DNA of 64,000 nt from assembly GCF_014650575.1 (NCBI RefSeq), contig NZ_BMVF01000006.1, forward strand, positions 372,001 through 436,000, in the 5' to 3' direction. Positions 1 through 7,460 of the stretch are shown one piece after another; positions within the stretch are counted from its first letter, which is position 1, and each line of letters begins with the position of its first letter. Made by a program: the position numbers and the translations under genes. Under the pieces are notes generated by a model. That model was not told the DNA's origin, ran no database searches, and saw only the letters and a list, made by a program, of their open reading frames with translations. This stretch comes from Streptomyces naganishii JCM 4654 (GTDB lineage Bacteria; Actinomycetota; Actinomycetes; Streptomycetales; Streptomycetaceae).

Positions 1-676
1 CGAACGCGTCGCCGCTCACCACGTCCCACTGCACCGCGGTGACCCCGAGCCCGCCGAGCGCCCGCAGCGCCTGCTTGTCGTAGCAGCCGCCGGGGAAGCG
101 GAAGTACGGCATCGCGTGCGGCACGCCCGCCTTGCGGAACGCCGTGTACGCGCGCTCCACGTCCGAGCGCATGCGGTCGGCGGAGACGGTGGGCAGGCCG
201 TAGCAGTCGCCGGTGAAGGCGTAGTGGCTGTAGGAGTGGTTGGCGAGCTCGAACAGCGGGTCGGTGCCGATGGAGCGGGCCTCGGCCGGGTACTGGTCGG
301 CCCACCTGCCGGTCATGAAGATGGTTGCCGGCACCTTCATCGCGCGCAGGGTGGCGATGAGCGCCGGGTTGTCGAAGTGCTCGCCCGCCTCCGCGCGCGG
401 CCCCTGGTCCGCGGTCATGTCGGCGTCGAAGGTGAAGGCGACCGTCTTGCCCTTGGTCCGCGGCCCGTTGCTGAACACGGGGGTCAGACCGCCGGGGCCG
501 GCGGTGAGGGTCGGCGGCCGGGACGGGGCGGCACTGGCGGTGGCGGTCGAGACGGCGGTCTTGGAGGGGGCCGGGTGCCCGGCGCGGGGGGCCTGGGCGG
601 TGCCGCAGGCGGCGAGGCCGGCGAGGGCTGTGCCCAGGGCGCAGGCGGCCGTGAAGCGTCTGACAAGTCTGATCAC
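1..676 (-). CDS. Polysaccharide deacetylase family lipoprotein (3' end missing)
   Basis: Partial gene; the C-terminus lies beyond the left window edge and 225 codons are visible. The GTG at 676 is chosen because the nearby upstream ATG is out of frame. The N-terminus is a lipoprotein signal (basic MIRLVRRF, hydrophobic stretch, lipobox LAAC with Cys24), so the enzyme is probably anchored outside the membrane. NodB-domain motifs follow: FTFDADMT at 81-88 (motif 1, usually TFDDG), the metal-binding H-S-x-x-H (H147, H151) and FRFPGG at 192-197 (motif 3, usually RPPYG). The family removes acetyl groups from peptidoglycan, chitin or similar polymers; the substrate here cannot be told. The altered motif 1 (DAD) keeps the Asp residues. 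Confidence 0.9.
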   Translation of the reverse strand, partial: MIRLVRRFTAACALGTALAGLAACGTAQAPRAGHPAPSKTAVSTATASAAPSRPPTLTAGPGGLTPVFSNGPRTKGKTVAFTFDADMTADQGPRAEAGEHFDNPALIATLRAMKVPATIFMTGRWADQYPAEARSIGTDPLFELANHSYSHYAFTGDCYGLPTVSADRMRSDVERAYTAFRKAGVPHAMPYFRFPGGCYDKQALRALGGLGVTAVQWDVVSGDAF

Positions 677-730
677 CGGATGAACGTAGGCCGCGCTCCG
701 GTCATATGAACGGCGGCACGGCCGTGCGAT

Positions 731-775
731 CACCCGGCCGGGGGCGGTGGCGCACCCGGCCGGGGGCCGGTGGCG
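731..775. repeat. Tandem duplication of a 22-23 bp GC-rich unit
   Basis: Two adjacent near-identical copies beginning CACCCGGCCGGGGGC lie between the deacetylase start and the slipin stop, at 731-752 and 753-775. The second copy has one extra C. No function is evident. Confidence 0.6.
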
Positions 776-799
776 CGCCGGCTGGTGGCCGGTCGCCCC

Positions 800-1765
800 T
801 CATTCCTCCACGGCGGGCACGCCGGGCCGGGCCGAGACCGCGTCCGCCGCCGCCCTCACCGGGGTGAGCGCGGAGGCGTCCTCGGACTCCTCCGGAACCT
901 CCACGGCGGGCGTCGCCGACTCCCCGAAGTCCTCCACGGCGGGCGTCGCCGCCTGCTCCGGGGCTCGCTCCGGGGCACCGGCCGCGGGCGGCGGCCCCGG
1001 CGGTGCCTGCTGGGCCTTCTCCAGGAACCGCAGCAGCTCCACCGGGAACGGCAGCACCAGCGTCGAGTTCTTCTCCGCGGCGACCGCCGTCACGGTCTGG
1101 AGCAGCCGCAGCTGGAGCGCGGCGGGCGTGTGCTCCATCTGCTGCGCCGCCTCCGCCAGCTTCCTGGAGGCCTGGAACTCCGCGTCGGCGTTGATGATGC
1201 GGGCCCGCCGGTCCCGGTCGGCCTCCGCCTGCCGGGCCATGGAGCGCTTCATCGCGTCCGGCAGCGAGACGTCCTTGATCTCCACGCGGTCGATCTGGAC
1301 GCCCCACCCGATGGCCGGACTGTCGATCATCAGCTCCAGGCCCTGGTTGAGCTTCTCCCGGTTGGACAGCAGGTCGTCCAGGTCGCTCTTGCCGATGATC
1401 GAGCGCAGCGACGTCTGGGCCATCTGGGAGACGGCGAAGCGGTAGTCCTCGACCGCGATGACCGCGTTCGCCGCGTCGACCACCTTGAAGTAGACCACCG
1501 CGTCCACGCGCACCGTCACGTTGTCCCGCGTGATGCCCTCCTGGGCCGGGATCGGCAGCGTGACGATCTGCATGTTGACCTTGTAGAGCCGGTCCACGAA
1601 CGGGACGATCACCGCCATGCCGGGTGCGCGCACCTCCCCGGCCAGCCGCCCGAGCCGGAAGACCACACCGCGCTCGTACTGTTTGACGATCCGCACCGCC
1701 GCGGCGAGGTACACGAACCCCGCGCAGCCCACGCCGATCAGAGCGCCCACCACTTCCTGCACCAT
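800..1765 (-). CDS. Slipin (stomatin/SPFH-band 7 family) membrane protein
   Basis: 321 aa. A single N-terminal hydrophobic segment (about residues 5-25) is followed by an SPFH/band-7 domain (about 25-200) with the family phrases QYERGVVFRLGR, GITRDNVTVRVDAVVYF and SDLDDLLSNREKLN. A helical Ala/Glu/Arg-rich stretch (RQAEADRDRRARIINADAE) mediates oligomer packing in the family. The C-terminal 70 residues are Pro/Ala/Glu-rich and contain the short element TPAVE twice plus VPAVEE at the end. Slipins form membrane-associated scaffolds often paired with an NfeD-type protease; no NfeD gene is present here, so this is a stand-alone slipin. The ATG at 1765 is the natural start, directly before the membrane segment. 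Confidence 0.9.
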   Translation of the reverse strand: MVQEVVGALIGVGCAGFVYLAAAVRIVKQYERGVVFRLGRLAGEVRAPGMAVIVPFVDRLYKVNMQIVTLPIPAQEGITRDNVTVRVDAVVYFKVVDAANAVIAVEDYRFAVSQMAQTSLRSIIGKSDLDDLLSNREKLNQGLELMIDSPAIGWGVQIDRVEIKDVSLPDAMKRSMARQAEADRDRRARIINADAEFQASRKLAEAAQQMEHTPAALQLRLLQTVTAVAAEKNSTLVLPFPVELLRFLEKAQQAPPGPPPAAGAPERAPEQAATPAVEDFGESATPAVEVPEESEDASALTPVRAAADAVSARPGVPAVEE

Positions 1766-1918
1766 GACGCGACCCCTCAGTCAGCCGCCCGTGCGCCCGT
1801 ATGCGCCTGCTTCAACCATAGGCCCGGGGCGGGAAAGGGGGCGAGCCTCGCTACAGGGCGATGAACGCGAGGACGGTTGGCCGATCCTCGTGCCGTGGCG
1901 AAGGAGGCGAGGTGGGCG

Positions 1919-3031
1919 TCAGCGGCTCTCGACGAGCCCCTTGGCGTCCCGGGCGAGCGCGGTGAGGCGGGATATCGCGCGGAAGTACTTCTTGCGGTAG
2001 CCGCCGTTCAGCATCTCCTCGCTGAACAGCCGGTCGAAGGGCAGACCGGAGGCGAGCACCGGCACCTCACGGTCGTAGAGCCGGTCCGCGAGGACGACGA
2101 GCCGCAGCGCGGTCGACTGGTCCGGCACCGGCCGCACCCCGGTGAGGCAGACGGCCGCGAGGCCGTCGGTCAGCGCGCCGTACCGGCTGGGGTGCACCTT
2201 GGCCAGGTGCTCCAGCAGGTGCGGGAAGTCGTCCAGCGAGGCGTCGCTCGTCGCGTACGCCGCCTTCGTCACCTGCTCGTCGGAGTACGGCGCCGGCGCC
2301 TCGGGCAGGCCGCGGTGGCGGTAGTCCTCGCCGTCGATGCGCAGGGTGCGGAAGTGGGCGGACAGGCCCTGGATCTCGCGCAGGAAGTCGGCGGCCGCGA
2401 AGCGGCCCTCGCCGAGCTTGCCCGGCAGCGTGTTGGAGGTGGCGGCGAGCGCCACGCCGTTGTCGACCAGCCGGCCCAGCAGGGTCGAGACGAGCACGGT
2501 GTCGCCCGGGTCGTCCAGCTCGAACTCGTCGATGCACAGCAGGCGGTGGCCGGAGAGGGTCTCGACGGTCTTCTGGAAGCCCAGGGCGCCGACCAGGTTG
2601 GTCAGCTCCACGAAAGTGCCGAAGGCCTTCAGCGCGGGCTCGGCCGGGGTCGCGTGCCACAGGGAGGCGAGCAGGTGGGTCTTGCCGACGCCGTAACCGC
2701 CGTCGAGGTAGACCCCGCGGGGGCCCGCGGGCGCCTTGGCGGCCCGGCTCCTGCCCTTGCCGAAGCCGAACAGGCCCCGCTTGGCGCCGCCCGCCGCGTG
2801 CGCCCCGCCGAGTCCGGCGGCGAAGTCCTCCAGGACGCCGACGGCCTCGGTCTGGCTGGGCTGCCCGGGGTCCGGTATGTAGGTCGCGAAGCGCACCGCG
2901 TCGAAGCGGGGCGGCGGCACCATCTCGGCGACCAGCCGGTCCGCCGGGACGTGGGGCTCGCGCTCGCACAGGGACAGCGGTGCGGCGGCGGTCAGGGGGC
3001 CGAGCCCGGAGGCGGCTGTGGAGGAGGACAC
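1919..3031 (-). CDS. zapE: Cell division protein ZapE (AFG1-like P-loop ATPase)
   Basis: About 370 aa from the GTG at 3031, which has a GGGGAA sequence four bases upstream. An earlier ATG at 3070 is in frame but would overlap the divergent reductase gene, so the GTG is preferred. Walker A is GGYGVGKT (about 111-118), preceded by RGVYLDGG, and Walker B is LLCIDEFELDD. In Proteobacteria ZapE is an ATPase acting at the division site, and mitochondrial AFG1 is related; its role in actinobacteria is inferred from homology. It carries a Gly/Lys/Arg-rich linker (KRGLFGFGKGRSRAAKAP) before the ATPase core. It is divergent from the RibD-like gene, with only 37 bp between starts. Confidence 0.88.
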   Translation of the reverse strand: MSSSTAASGLGPLTAAAPLSLCEREPHVPADRLVAEMVPPPRFDAVRFATYIPDPGQPSQTEAVGVLEDFAAGLGGAHAAGGAKRGLFGFGKGRSRAAKAPAGPRGVYLDGGYGVGKTHLLASLWHATPAEPALKAFGTFVELTNLVGALGFQKTVETLSGHRLLCIDEFELDDPGDTVLVSTLLGRLVDNGVALAATSNTLPGKLGEGRFAAADFLREIQGLSAHFRTLRIDGEDYRHRGLPEAPAPYSDEQVTKAAYATSDASLDDFPHLLEHLAKVHPSRYGALTDGLAAVCLTGVRPVPDQSTALRLVVLADRLYDREVPVLASGLPFDRLFSEEMLNGGYRKKYFRAISRLTALARDAKGLVESR

Positions 3032-3068
3032 GGTTCCCCATGGTAAGCGGCGTGGAACACTGCACGGC

Positions 3069-3896
3069 ATGCGACGCCTGTTCCCTGTGACCGACGAAAC
3101 AGCAGCCCAGGCCCCGGGCGGGACGCACGGGGCCGGTGCGGCGAGCGTGCCCGGCGCCCACGTGGACCGGGAGTGGACCCTCGCCGAGCTGGCCGCCGCC
3201 TACGCCTATCCCGAGCGCGGGCCGGGCGGCCGGCAGCCGTGGCTGCGCGCCAACATGGTGGCCACGCTGGACGGCGCCGCCCAGCACGAGGGCCGCTCGC
3301 AGCCCATCTCCAGCGCCACCGACATGCGCGTCTTCGGCACGCTGCGGGCGCTGGCGGACGTGGTCGTGGTCGGCGCCGAGACCGTACGGCAGGAGGGCTA
3401 CCGGCCGGCCCGGGCGCGGGAGGAGTTCGCGGCGCTGCGCGCGGCGGCCGGGCAGGGGCCGGCCCCCGCGATCGCGGTGGTCACCGCGAGCCTGGAGCTG
3501 GACTTCTCGCTGCCGCTGTTCACCTCGCCGCTGGTGCCCACGCTGATCCTCACCGGCGCGGCGGCGGCCCCGGACCGTGTGGCCGCCGCGGAGAAGGCGG
3601 GCGCGCGGGTCGTGGTCGCCGGCGACGGCATGGGCATCGACCCGCCGCGCGCGGTGCGGGCCCTGGCGGAGCTCGGCCACACCCGGCTGCTCACCGAGGG
3701 CGGGCCGCGCCTGCTCGGCCAGATGGTCGCCTCGGGCGTGCTCGACGAGCTGTGCCTGACCCTCTCGCCCATGCTCACCGCCGGCGACGCCCAGCGCATC
3801 GCCGGCGGCCCCTCGATCACCGTCCCGGAACGCTTCGAGCTCGCCGGTCTGCTGGAGGACGAGGGCTTCCTGTTCGGCCGCTACCGGCGTCAGTGA
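3069..3896 (+). CDS. Pyrimidine reductase family protein (RibD C-terminal-like)
   Basis: 275 aa, starting at the ATG at 3069. It shows the RibD reductase / DHFR-like fold motifs: ANMVATLDGA near the N-terminus, the NADPH-binding segment ALADVVVVGAETVR, and TEGGPRLLGQM near residue 218. The family includes the reductase half of riboflavin biosynthesis enzyme RibD. This protein lacks the N-terminal deaminase domain and no rib genes are nearby, so it may act on another pyrimidine-like substrate. Its 5' end lies 37 bp from the zapE start, so the two share a very short divergent promoter region. Confidence 0.85.
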   Translation: MRRLFPVTDETAAQAPGGTHGAGAASVPGAHVDREWTLAELAAAYAYPERGPGGRQPWLRANMVATLDGAAQHEGRSQPISSATDMRVFGTLRALADVVVVGAETVRQEGYRPARAREEFAALRAAAGQGPAPAIAVVTASLELDFSLPLFTSPLVPTLILTGAAAAPDRVAAAEKAGARVVVAGDGMGIDPPRAVRALAELGHTRLLTEGGPRLLGQMVASGVLDELCLTLSPMLTAGDAQRIAGGPSITVPERFELAGLLEDEGFLFGRYRRQ

Positions 3897-4020
3897 GACG
3901 CGGGCGGCGGCGCCGTGGCACGGGGAACGGCGACGCCGCGGGGGCCCGGTGACGGGCGTGGGGACAGAAGACGCGCCGTGGGGGCCGGTCACGGCGTGGT
4001 GCGGGGGACCCCCCGGGGTC

Positions 4021-4095
4021 GTCGTGACGGGGCCGGCGGTGTGGTCGTGACGGGACCGGCAGCGGGGTCGCCGGCGTGGTCGTGACGGGACCGGC
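4021..4095. repeat. Three direct copies of a 17-bp element in a 430-bp intergenic region
   Basis: The element GTCGTGACGGGRCCGGC occurs at 4021-4037, 4044-4060 and 4079-4095. The rest of 3897-4326 is very GC-rich with no credible gene; the only landmark is a good Shine-Dalgarno sequence just before the gene at 4327. The copies are irregularly spaced (23 and 35 bp) and could be a multi-site operator or simply a slippage product. Confidence 0.5.
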
Positions 4096-4326
4096 CGGGG
4101 CCCCCGGCGGGCACGAGGTCCCGGTACGGGCGGCCTTCCGTCCCCGAAGTGGGGGCCGAGTGTCCCGACGTCGGCGGAATCGGTCGTTCCGGCGGGCGCG
4201 GCAGGGGCACACTGAATCCCCGCGATAGCCGTTGCGATCACGGGGCAGGATGGTTTCCGCAGGGGCTGGTACGGCCCGCCGAGGCTAGGAGAGGGCCCGC
4301 GGCCCTCGGAGGAGAAAGGGCGCCTG

Positions 4327-4800
4327 GTGTTCACAAGCGTACTGATGATCGAGAAGGCCCTGACGTCCGCCGACGTGGAGTTCGTCACCACCTTGCACGG
4401 CGAGGAGCAGGTCTTCTTCCACGTGCTGCTCCAGCCGCGCGGCGACCAGGCGGACCGGCTGCTGCGGGCCATCGACGACATCGCGCTCGGGGAGATCGAC
4501 GAGGCCGCGCGCGAGGGCGAGACGCCCGAGGGCGACGACGCCAGGAGCGCCGGCGAGAAGGCCCTGGACGTGTCCCTCAGGGCGCTGCACGCGGCCGGCG
4601 GCGAGGCAGAGGGGCGGCTGGTCGAGGACCACCCCCTGGACGCCCTGAAGACCCTGGTCGCCGAGGTCGGCGCCGACGAGGTGATCGTCCTGACCGACCC
4701 GCACTACGTGGAGGAGTTCTTCCACCGCGACTGGGCCTCCCGCGCCCGCCACAAGGTCGGCGTACCGGTGCTGAAGCTGTTCTCCCACAGCAAGGCATAG
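4327..4800 (+). CDS. Small conserved actinobacterial protein, possibly universal-stress-protein-like
   Basis: 157 aa from a GTG preceded by GGAGGAG. The sequence has alternating short strands and helices (VEFVTTLHGEEQVFFHVLLQP, DEVIVLTDPHYVEEFFHRDWASRARHKVGVPVLKLFSH), with an acidic central linker around residues 55-75. The C-terminal pattern of a strand, then a helix and VPVLKLFSH, resembles the end of Usp/rossmann-like domains. Homologues in Streptomyces are, as I recall, often labelled indole-3-glycerol phosphate synthase. The protein is far too short for that TIM barrel and none of its catalytic motifs are visible, so I do not accept the label. It sits just upstream of murC, 82 bp away, possibly in the same transcript. 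Confidence 0.75.
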   Translation: MFTSVLMIEKALTSADVEFVTTLHGEEQVFFHVLLQPRGDQADRLLRAIDDIALGEIDEAAREGETPEGDDARSAGEKALDVSLRALHAAGGEAEGRLVEDHPLDALKTLVAEVGADEVIVLTDPHYVEEFFHRDWASRARHKVGVPVLKLFSHSKA

Positions 4801-4882
4801 GCTTGGGCGGCGCCCCCGGCCGCGGGTGTGCGCAATCTCGTACGCCCGTCGTAGCACCTGTAGCACCTGGGGAGAAAAGCGC

Positions 4883-6274
4883 ATGGCACCCGGCCTTCCT
4901 ACCGCCATGGACCGACCGCACTTCATCGGCATCGGCGGCGCCGGGATGTCGGGCATCGCCAAGATCCTCGCGCAACGCGGCGCCGAGGTGGCCGGCAGCG
5001 ACGCCAAGGAGTCGGCGACCGCCGGGGCGCTGCGCGCGCTGGGCGCCACCGTGCACATCGGGCAGGCGGCCGGGCACCTCGCCGACGACGCCACCTGCGT
5101 GGTCGTCTCCTCCGCGATCCGCGCGGACAACCCGGAGCTGGTGCGCGCCGCCGAGCTGGGCATCCCGGTCGTGCACCGCTCCGACGCGCTCGCCGCGCTG
5201 ATGGAGGGCCTGCGCCCGATCGCGGTGGCCGGCACCCACGGCAAGACGACCACCACCTCGATGCTCGCCGTCTCCCTCTCCGAGCTGGGCCTGAACCCCT
5301 CGTACGCCATCGGCGGCGACCTGGACGCCCCCGGTTCCAACGCGCTGCACGGCGAGGGCGACATCTTCGTCGCCGAGGCCGACGAGTCCGACCGCAGCTT
5401 CCACAAGTACGCCCCCGAGGTCGCCATCGTCCTCAACGTGGAGCTCGACCACCACGCCAACTACGCGTCGATGGAAGAGATCTACGAGTCCTTCGAGACC
5501 TTCGCCGGCCGGATCGTCCCCGGCGGCACCCTGGTGATCTCCGCCGACCACGAGGGCGCGCGGGAGCTGACCCGGCGGCTGGCCGGCTCGGTGCGGACGG
5601 TGACGTACGGCGAGGCCGAGGACGCCGACGTGCGGGTGCTGTCGGTCGTGGCGCAGGGCCTCAGGAGCGAGGTCACCGTGCTGCTGGACGGCGCCGAGCT
5701 GACCTTCACGGTCTCGGTGCCCGGCCGCCACTACGCCCACAACGCCGTCGCCGCCCTGGCCGCCGGCGCGGCCCTCGGCATCCCCGCCGCCGAGCTGGCG
5801 CCCGCGCTGGCCGCCTACACCGGCGTCAAGCGGCGCCTCCAGCTCAAGGGCGAGGCGGCCGGCGTCCAGGTGATCGACTCCTACGCCCACCACCCCACCG
5901 AGATGACCGCCGACCTGGAGGCGATGCGCGCGGCCGCGGACGACGGCCGGATCCTGGTCCTCTTCCAGCCGCACCTGTTCTCCCGCACCCAGGAGCTGGG
6001 CAAGGAGATGGGCCAGGCGCTGGCCCTCGCGGACGCCTCCGTGGTCCTCGACATCTACCCGGCCCGCGAGGACCCGATCCCCGGCGTCACCAGCGAGCTG
6101 ATCATCGAGGCCGCGCGGGCCGCCGGCGCCGACGTCACCGCCGTCCACGACAAGGCGGAGGCGCCGGACGTGGTCGCGGGAATGGCGAAGGCCGGCGATC
6201 TCGTTCTCACCATGGGCGCGGGCGACGTCACCGACCTCGGACCGCGCATCCTGGACCGCCTGAGCGACAAGTGA
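4883..6274 (+). CDS. murC: UDP-N-acetylmuramate--L-alanine ligase
   Basis: 463 aa cytoplasmic Mur ligase that adds L-Ala to UDP-MurNAc in peptidoglycan precursor synthesis. The Rossmann motif GIGGAGMSG (16-24) binds the UDP substrate, GTHGKTTTT (117-125) is the ATP P-loop, and EADESDRSFHKYAPEVAIVLNVELDHH is the characteristic central motif. The length is normal for the family. The ATG at 4883 is preceded by GGGGAGAAAAG; an in-frame ATG at 4826 lacks both a ribosome site and homology. msrB follows 14 bp downstream, and the pair ends at the hairpin at 6714-6748. It lies outside any dcw cluster. Confidence 0.97.
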   Translation: MAPGLPTAMDRPHFIGIGGAGMSGIAKILAQRGAEVAGSDAKESATAGALRALGATVHIGQAAGHLADDATCVVVSSAIRADNPELVRAAELGIPVVHRSDALAALMEGLRPIAVAGTHGKTTTTSMLAVSLSELGLNPSYAIGGDLDAPGSNALHGEGDIFVAEADESDRSFHKYAPEVAIVLNVELDHHANYASMEEIYESFETFAGRIVPGGTLVISADHEGARELTRRLAGSVRTVTYGEAEDADVRVLSVVAQGLRSEVTVLLDGAELTFTVSVPGRHYAHNAVAALAAGAALGIPAAELAPALAAYTGVKRRLQLKGEAAGVQVIDSYAHHPTEMTADLEAMRAAADDGRILVLFQPHLFSRTQELGKEMGQALALADASVVLDIYPAREDPIPGVTSELIIEAARAAGADVTAVHDKAEAPDVVAGMAKAGDLVLTMGAGDVTDLGPRILDRLSDK

Positions 6275-6288
6275 GGGGCTGAGGGCTC

Positions 6289-6696
6289 ATGTCGTACGAC
6301 GTCGAGAAGCCGGACGAGCAGTGGCGCGCGGAGCTGAACCCCGCCGAGTACGCCGTGCTGCGCCAGGCCGCCACGGAGCCCGCCTTCACCGGTGAGTACA
6401 CCGACACCAAGACCGAGGGCGTCTACTCCTGCCGGGCCTGCGGTGCGGAGCTGTTCACCTCCGACACCAAGTTCGAGTCCCACTGCGGGTGGCCGTCCTT
6501 CTACGACCCGAAGCAGACCGATGCGGTGGAGCTGGTGGAGGACCGCTCCCACGGGATGGTGCGCACCGAGGTGCGGTGCGCCTGCTGCGGATCCCACCTC
6601 GGTCATGTGTTCGAGGGTGAGGGGTATCCGACCCCCACCGATCAGCGGTACTGCATCAACAGCGTCTCGCTGAGGCTTTCACCCACCGGCGAGTAG
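6289..6696 (+). CDS. msrB: Peptide-methionine (R)-S-oxide reductase MsrB
   Basis: 135 aa. It reduces methionine-R-sulfoxide in oxidised proteins. Two zinc-binding CxxC pairs are visible (CRACG near residue 45 and CACCG near 101), with the substrate-site motif HCGWPSFYDP between them and the catalytic region GHVFEGEG...RYCINS (catalytic Cys in YCINS) at the end. The full domain is present and there is no signal peptide, so it is cytoplasmic. It is co-directional with murC and probably co-transcribed (14-bp gap). Confidence 0.96.
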   Translation: MSYDVEKPDEQWRAELNPAEYAVLRQAATEPAFTGEYTDTKTEGVYSCRACGAELFTSDTKFESHCGWPSFYDPKQTDAVELVEDRSHGMVRTEVRCACCGSHLGHVFEGEGYPTPTDQRYCINSVSLRLSPTGE

Positions 6697-6713
6697 GGCC
6701 CGAGCGGAACCCG

Positions 6714-6748
6714 GGGAGGAACTGGGCGGGAACGCCCCGGTTCCTCCC
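6714..6748 (+). terminator. Hairpin terminator after murC-msrB
   Basis: GGGAGGAAC (6714-6722) pairs perfectly with GTTCCTCCC (6740-6748), and inside this GGGCG (6724-6728) pairs with CGCCC (6733-6737), leaving a four-base loop. TTT follows directly. It lies 18 bp after the msrB stop and matches a factor-independent terminator in form. Confidence 0.75.
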
Positions 6749-6848
6749 TTTGCGGTGGGCGTCGGGGGTGGGACACTGTGTGACACGGGTGGCGTTCAAC
6801 GCGTCATCGGACAATCTTCACTTTCCTCGGTGGAGGTGGGTGGAAAAC

Positions 6849-7217
6849 ATGGTCATAGCGTCCTACGCCGTACTGGCCGCGTCCTCGCACCAGTGGGCCG
6901 TCCTCGGCGCCTTCATCATCGGATTCTGCGTCGTGGTGGGCGGCCTGGTGTGGGCCGTCTGGATGGGCATCAGGGTGATGCTCCGCGAATCCGAACGGCC
7001 CAAGGACACCGAGCAGCCGCGCCTGCCGGTGACGGGGGCCGTGCACGAGATCAGCGAGATGCGGGAGCCGGACGAGGTGCACTGCGAGGACGGTGAGCGG
7101 CTCATGCCCTACGAGCTGCACGCCGCCGGCAGCAGGCGCAGCGAGGACCAGCACCGGCACCGCTGGGCCCCCGGCAGCAGCGGCTCCTTCGGCAGCGGAG
7201 GCCCGGGGCGCACCTAG
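6849..7217 (+). CDS. Small single-pass membrane protein (DUF6479-like)
   Basis: 122 aa. One transmembrane segment lies near the N-terminus (about residues 15-40, AVLGAFIIGFCVVVGGLVWAVWMGI), followed by a hydrophilic tail rich in Arg, Glu, Pro and His. The ATG at 6849 has GGAGG about 11 bases upstream; a GTG at 6840 is too close to that site. The topology suggests a short outside N-terminus and a cytoplasmic tail. It resembles the small Streptomyces membrane proteins grouped as DUF6479, whose function is unknown. It is followed by a short hairpin. Confidence 0.75.
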   Translation: MVIASYAVLAASSHQWAVLGAFIIGFCVVVGGLVWAVWMGIRVMLRESERPKDTEQPRLPVTGAVHEISEMREPDEVHCEDGERLMPYELHAAGSRRSEDQHRHRWAPGSSGSFGSGGPGRT

Positions 7218-7233
7218 GGCACTCTGCGTGCCC
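7217..7233 (+). terminator. Short hairpin after the small membrane protein gene
   Basis: GGGCAC (7217-7222) and GTGCCC (7228-7233) form a perfect 6-bp stem with a 5-base loop, overlapping the stop codon region of the preceding gene. The remaining sequence to 7460 shows no gene; it contains several GC-rich inverted segments and a possible -10 (TAGACT, 7382-7387) without a matching -35. Confidence 0.45.
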
Positions 7234-7460
7234 AGGGCACTCACGGGTTGCGGGAGTCCCGGAGTCCCTCGCCGAGGGCCGCGGCGGGAGGCCGCCGTCG
7301 AGGCAGTGCGGTGGGCGGGCCGTGCCCGGAAGGGCGCGGCCCGCCGCGCTCACCCGCCAAAGCCCTGTGGCGAACGGCGTCTAGACTCTCCCCGCAACGG
7401 CCCGTGCGACCGTGGCCGAGAGCGGGCAGCTACTGCCAGACCCGAAGGGCATTCGGCGTT

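Noticed and set aside
2067..4481. An 804-codon leftward frame across zapE and the reductase
   Set aside because: It runs through the coding strands of several real genes and gives a Pro/Arg-rich sequence with no recognisable domain.
4327..4800. Indole-3-glycerol phosphate synthase
   Set aside because: Length (157 aa against about 260) and lack of TrpC catalytic motifs rule it out; the label is probably inherited annotation.
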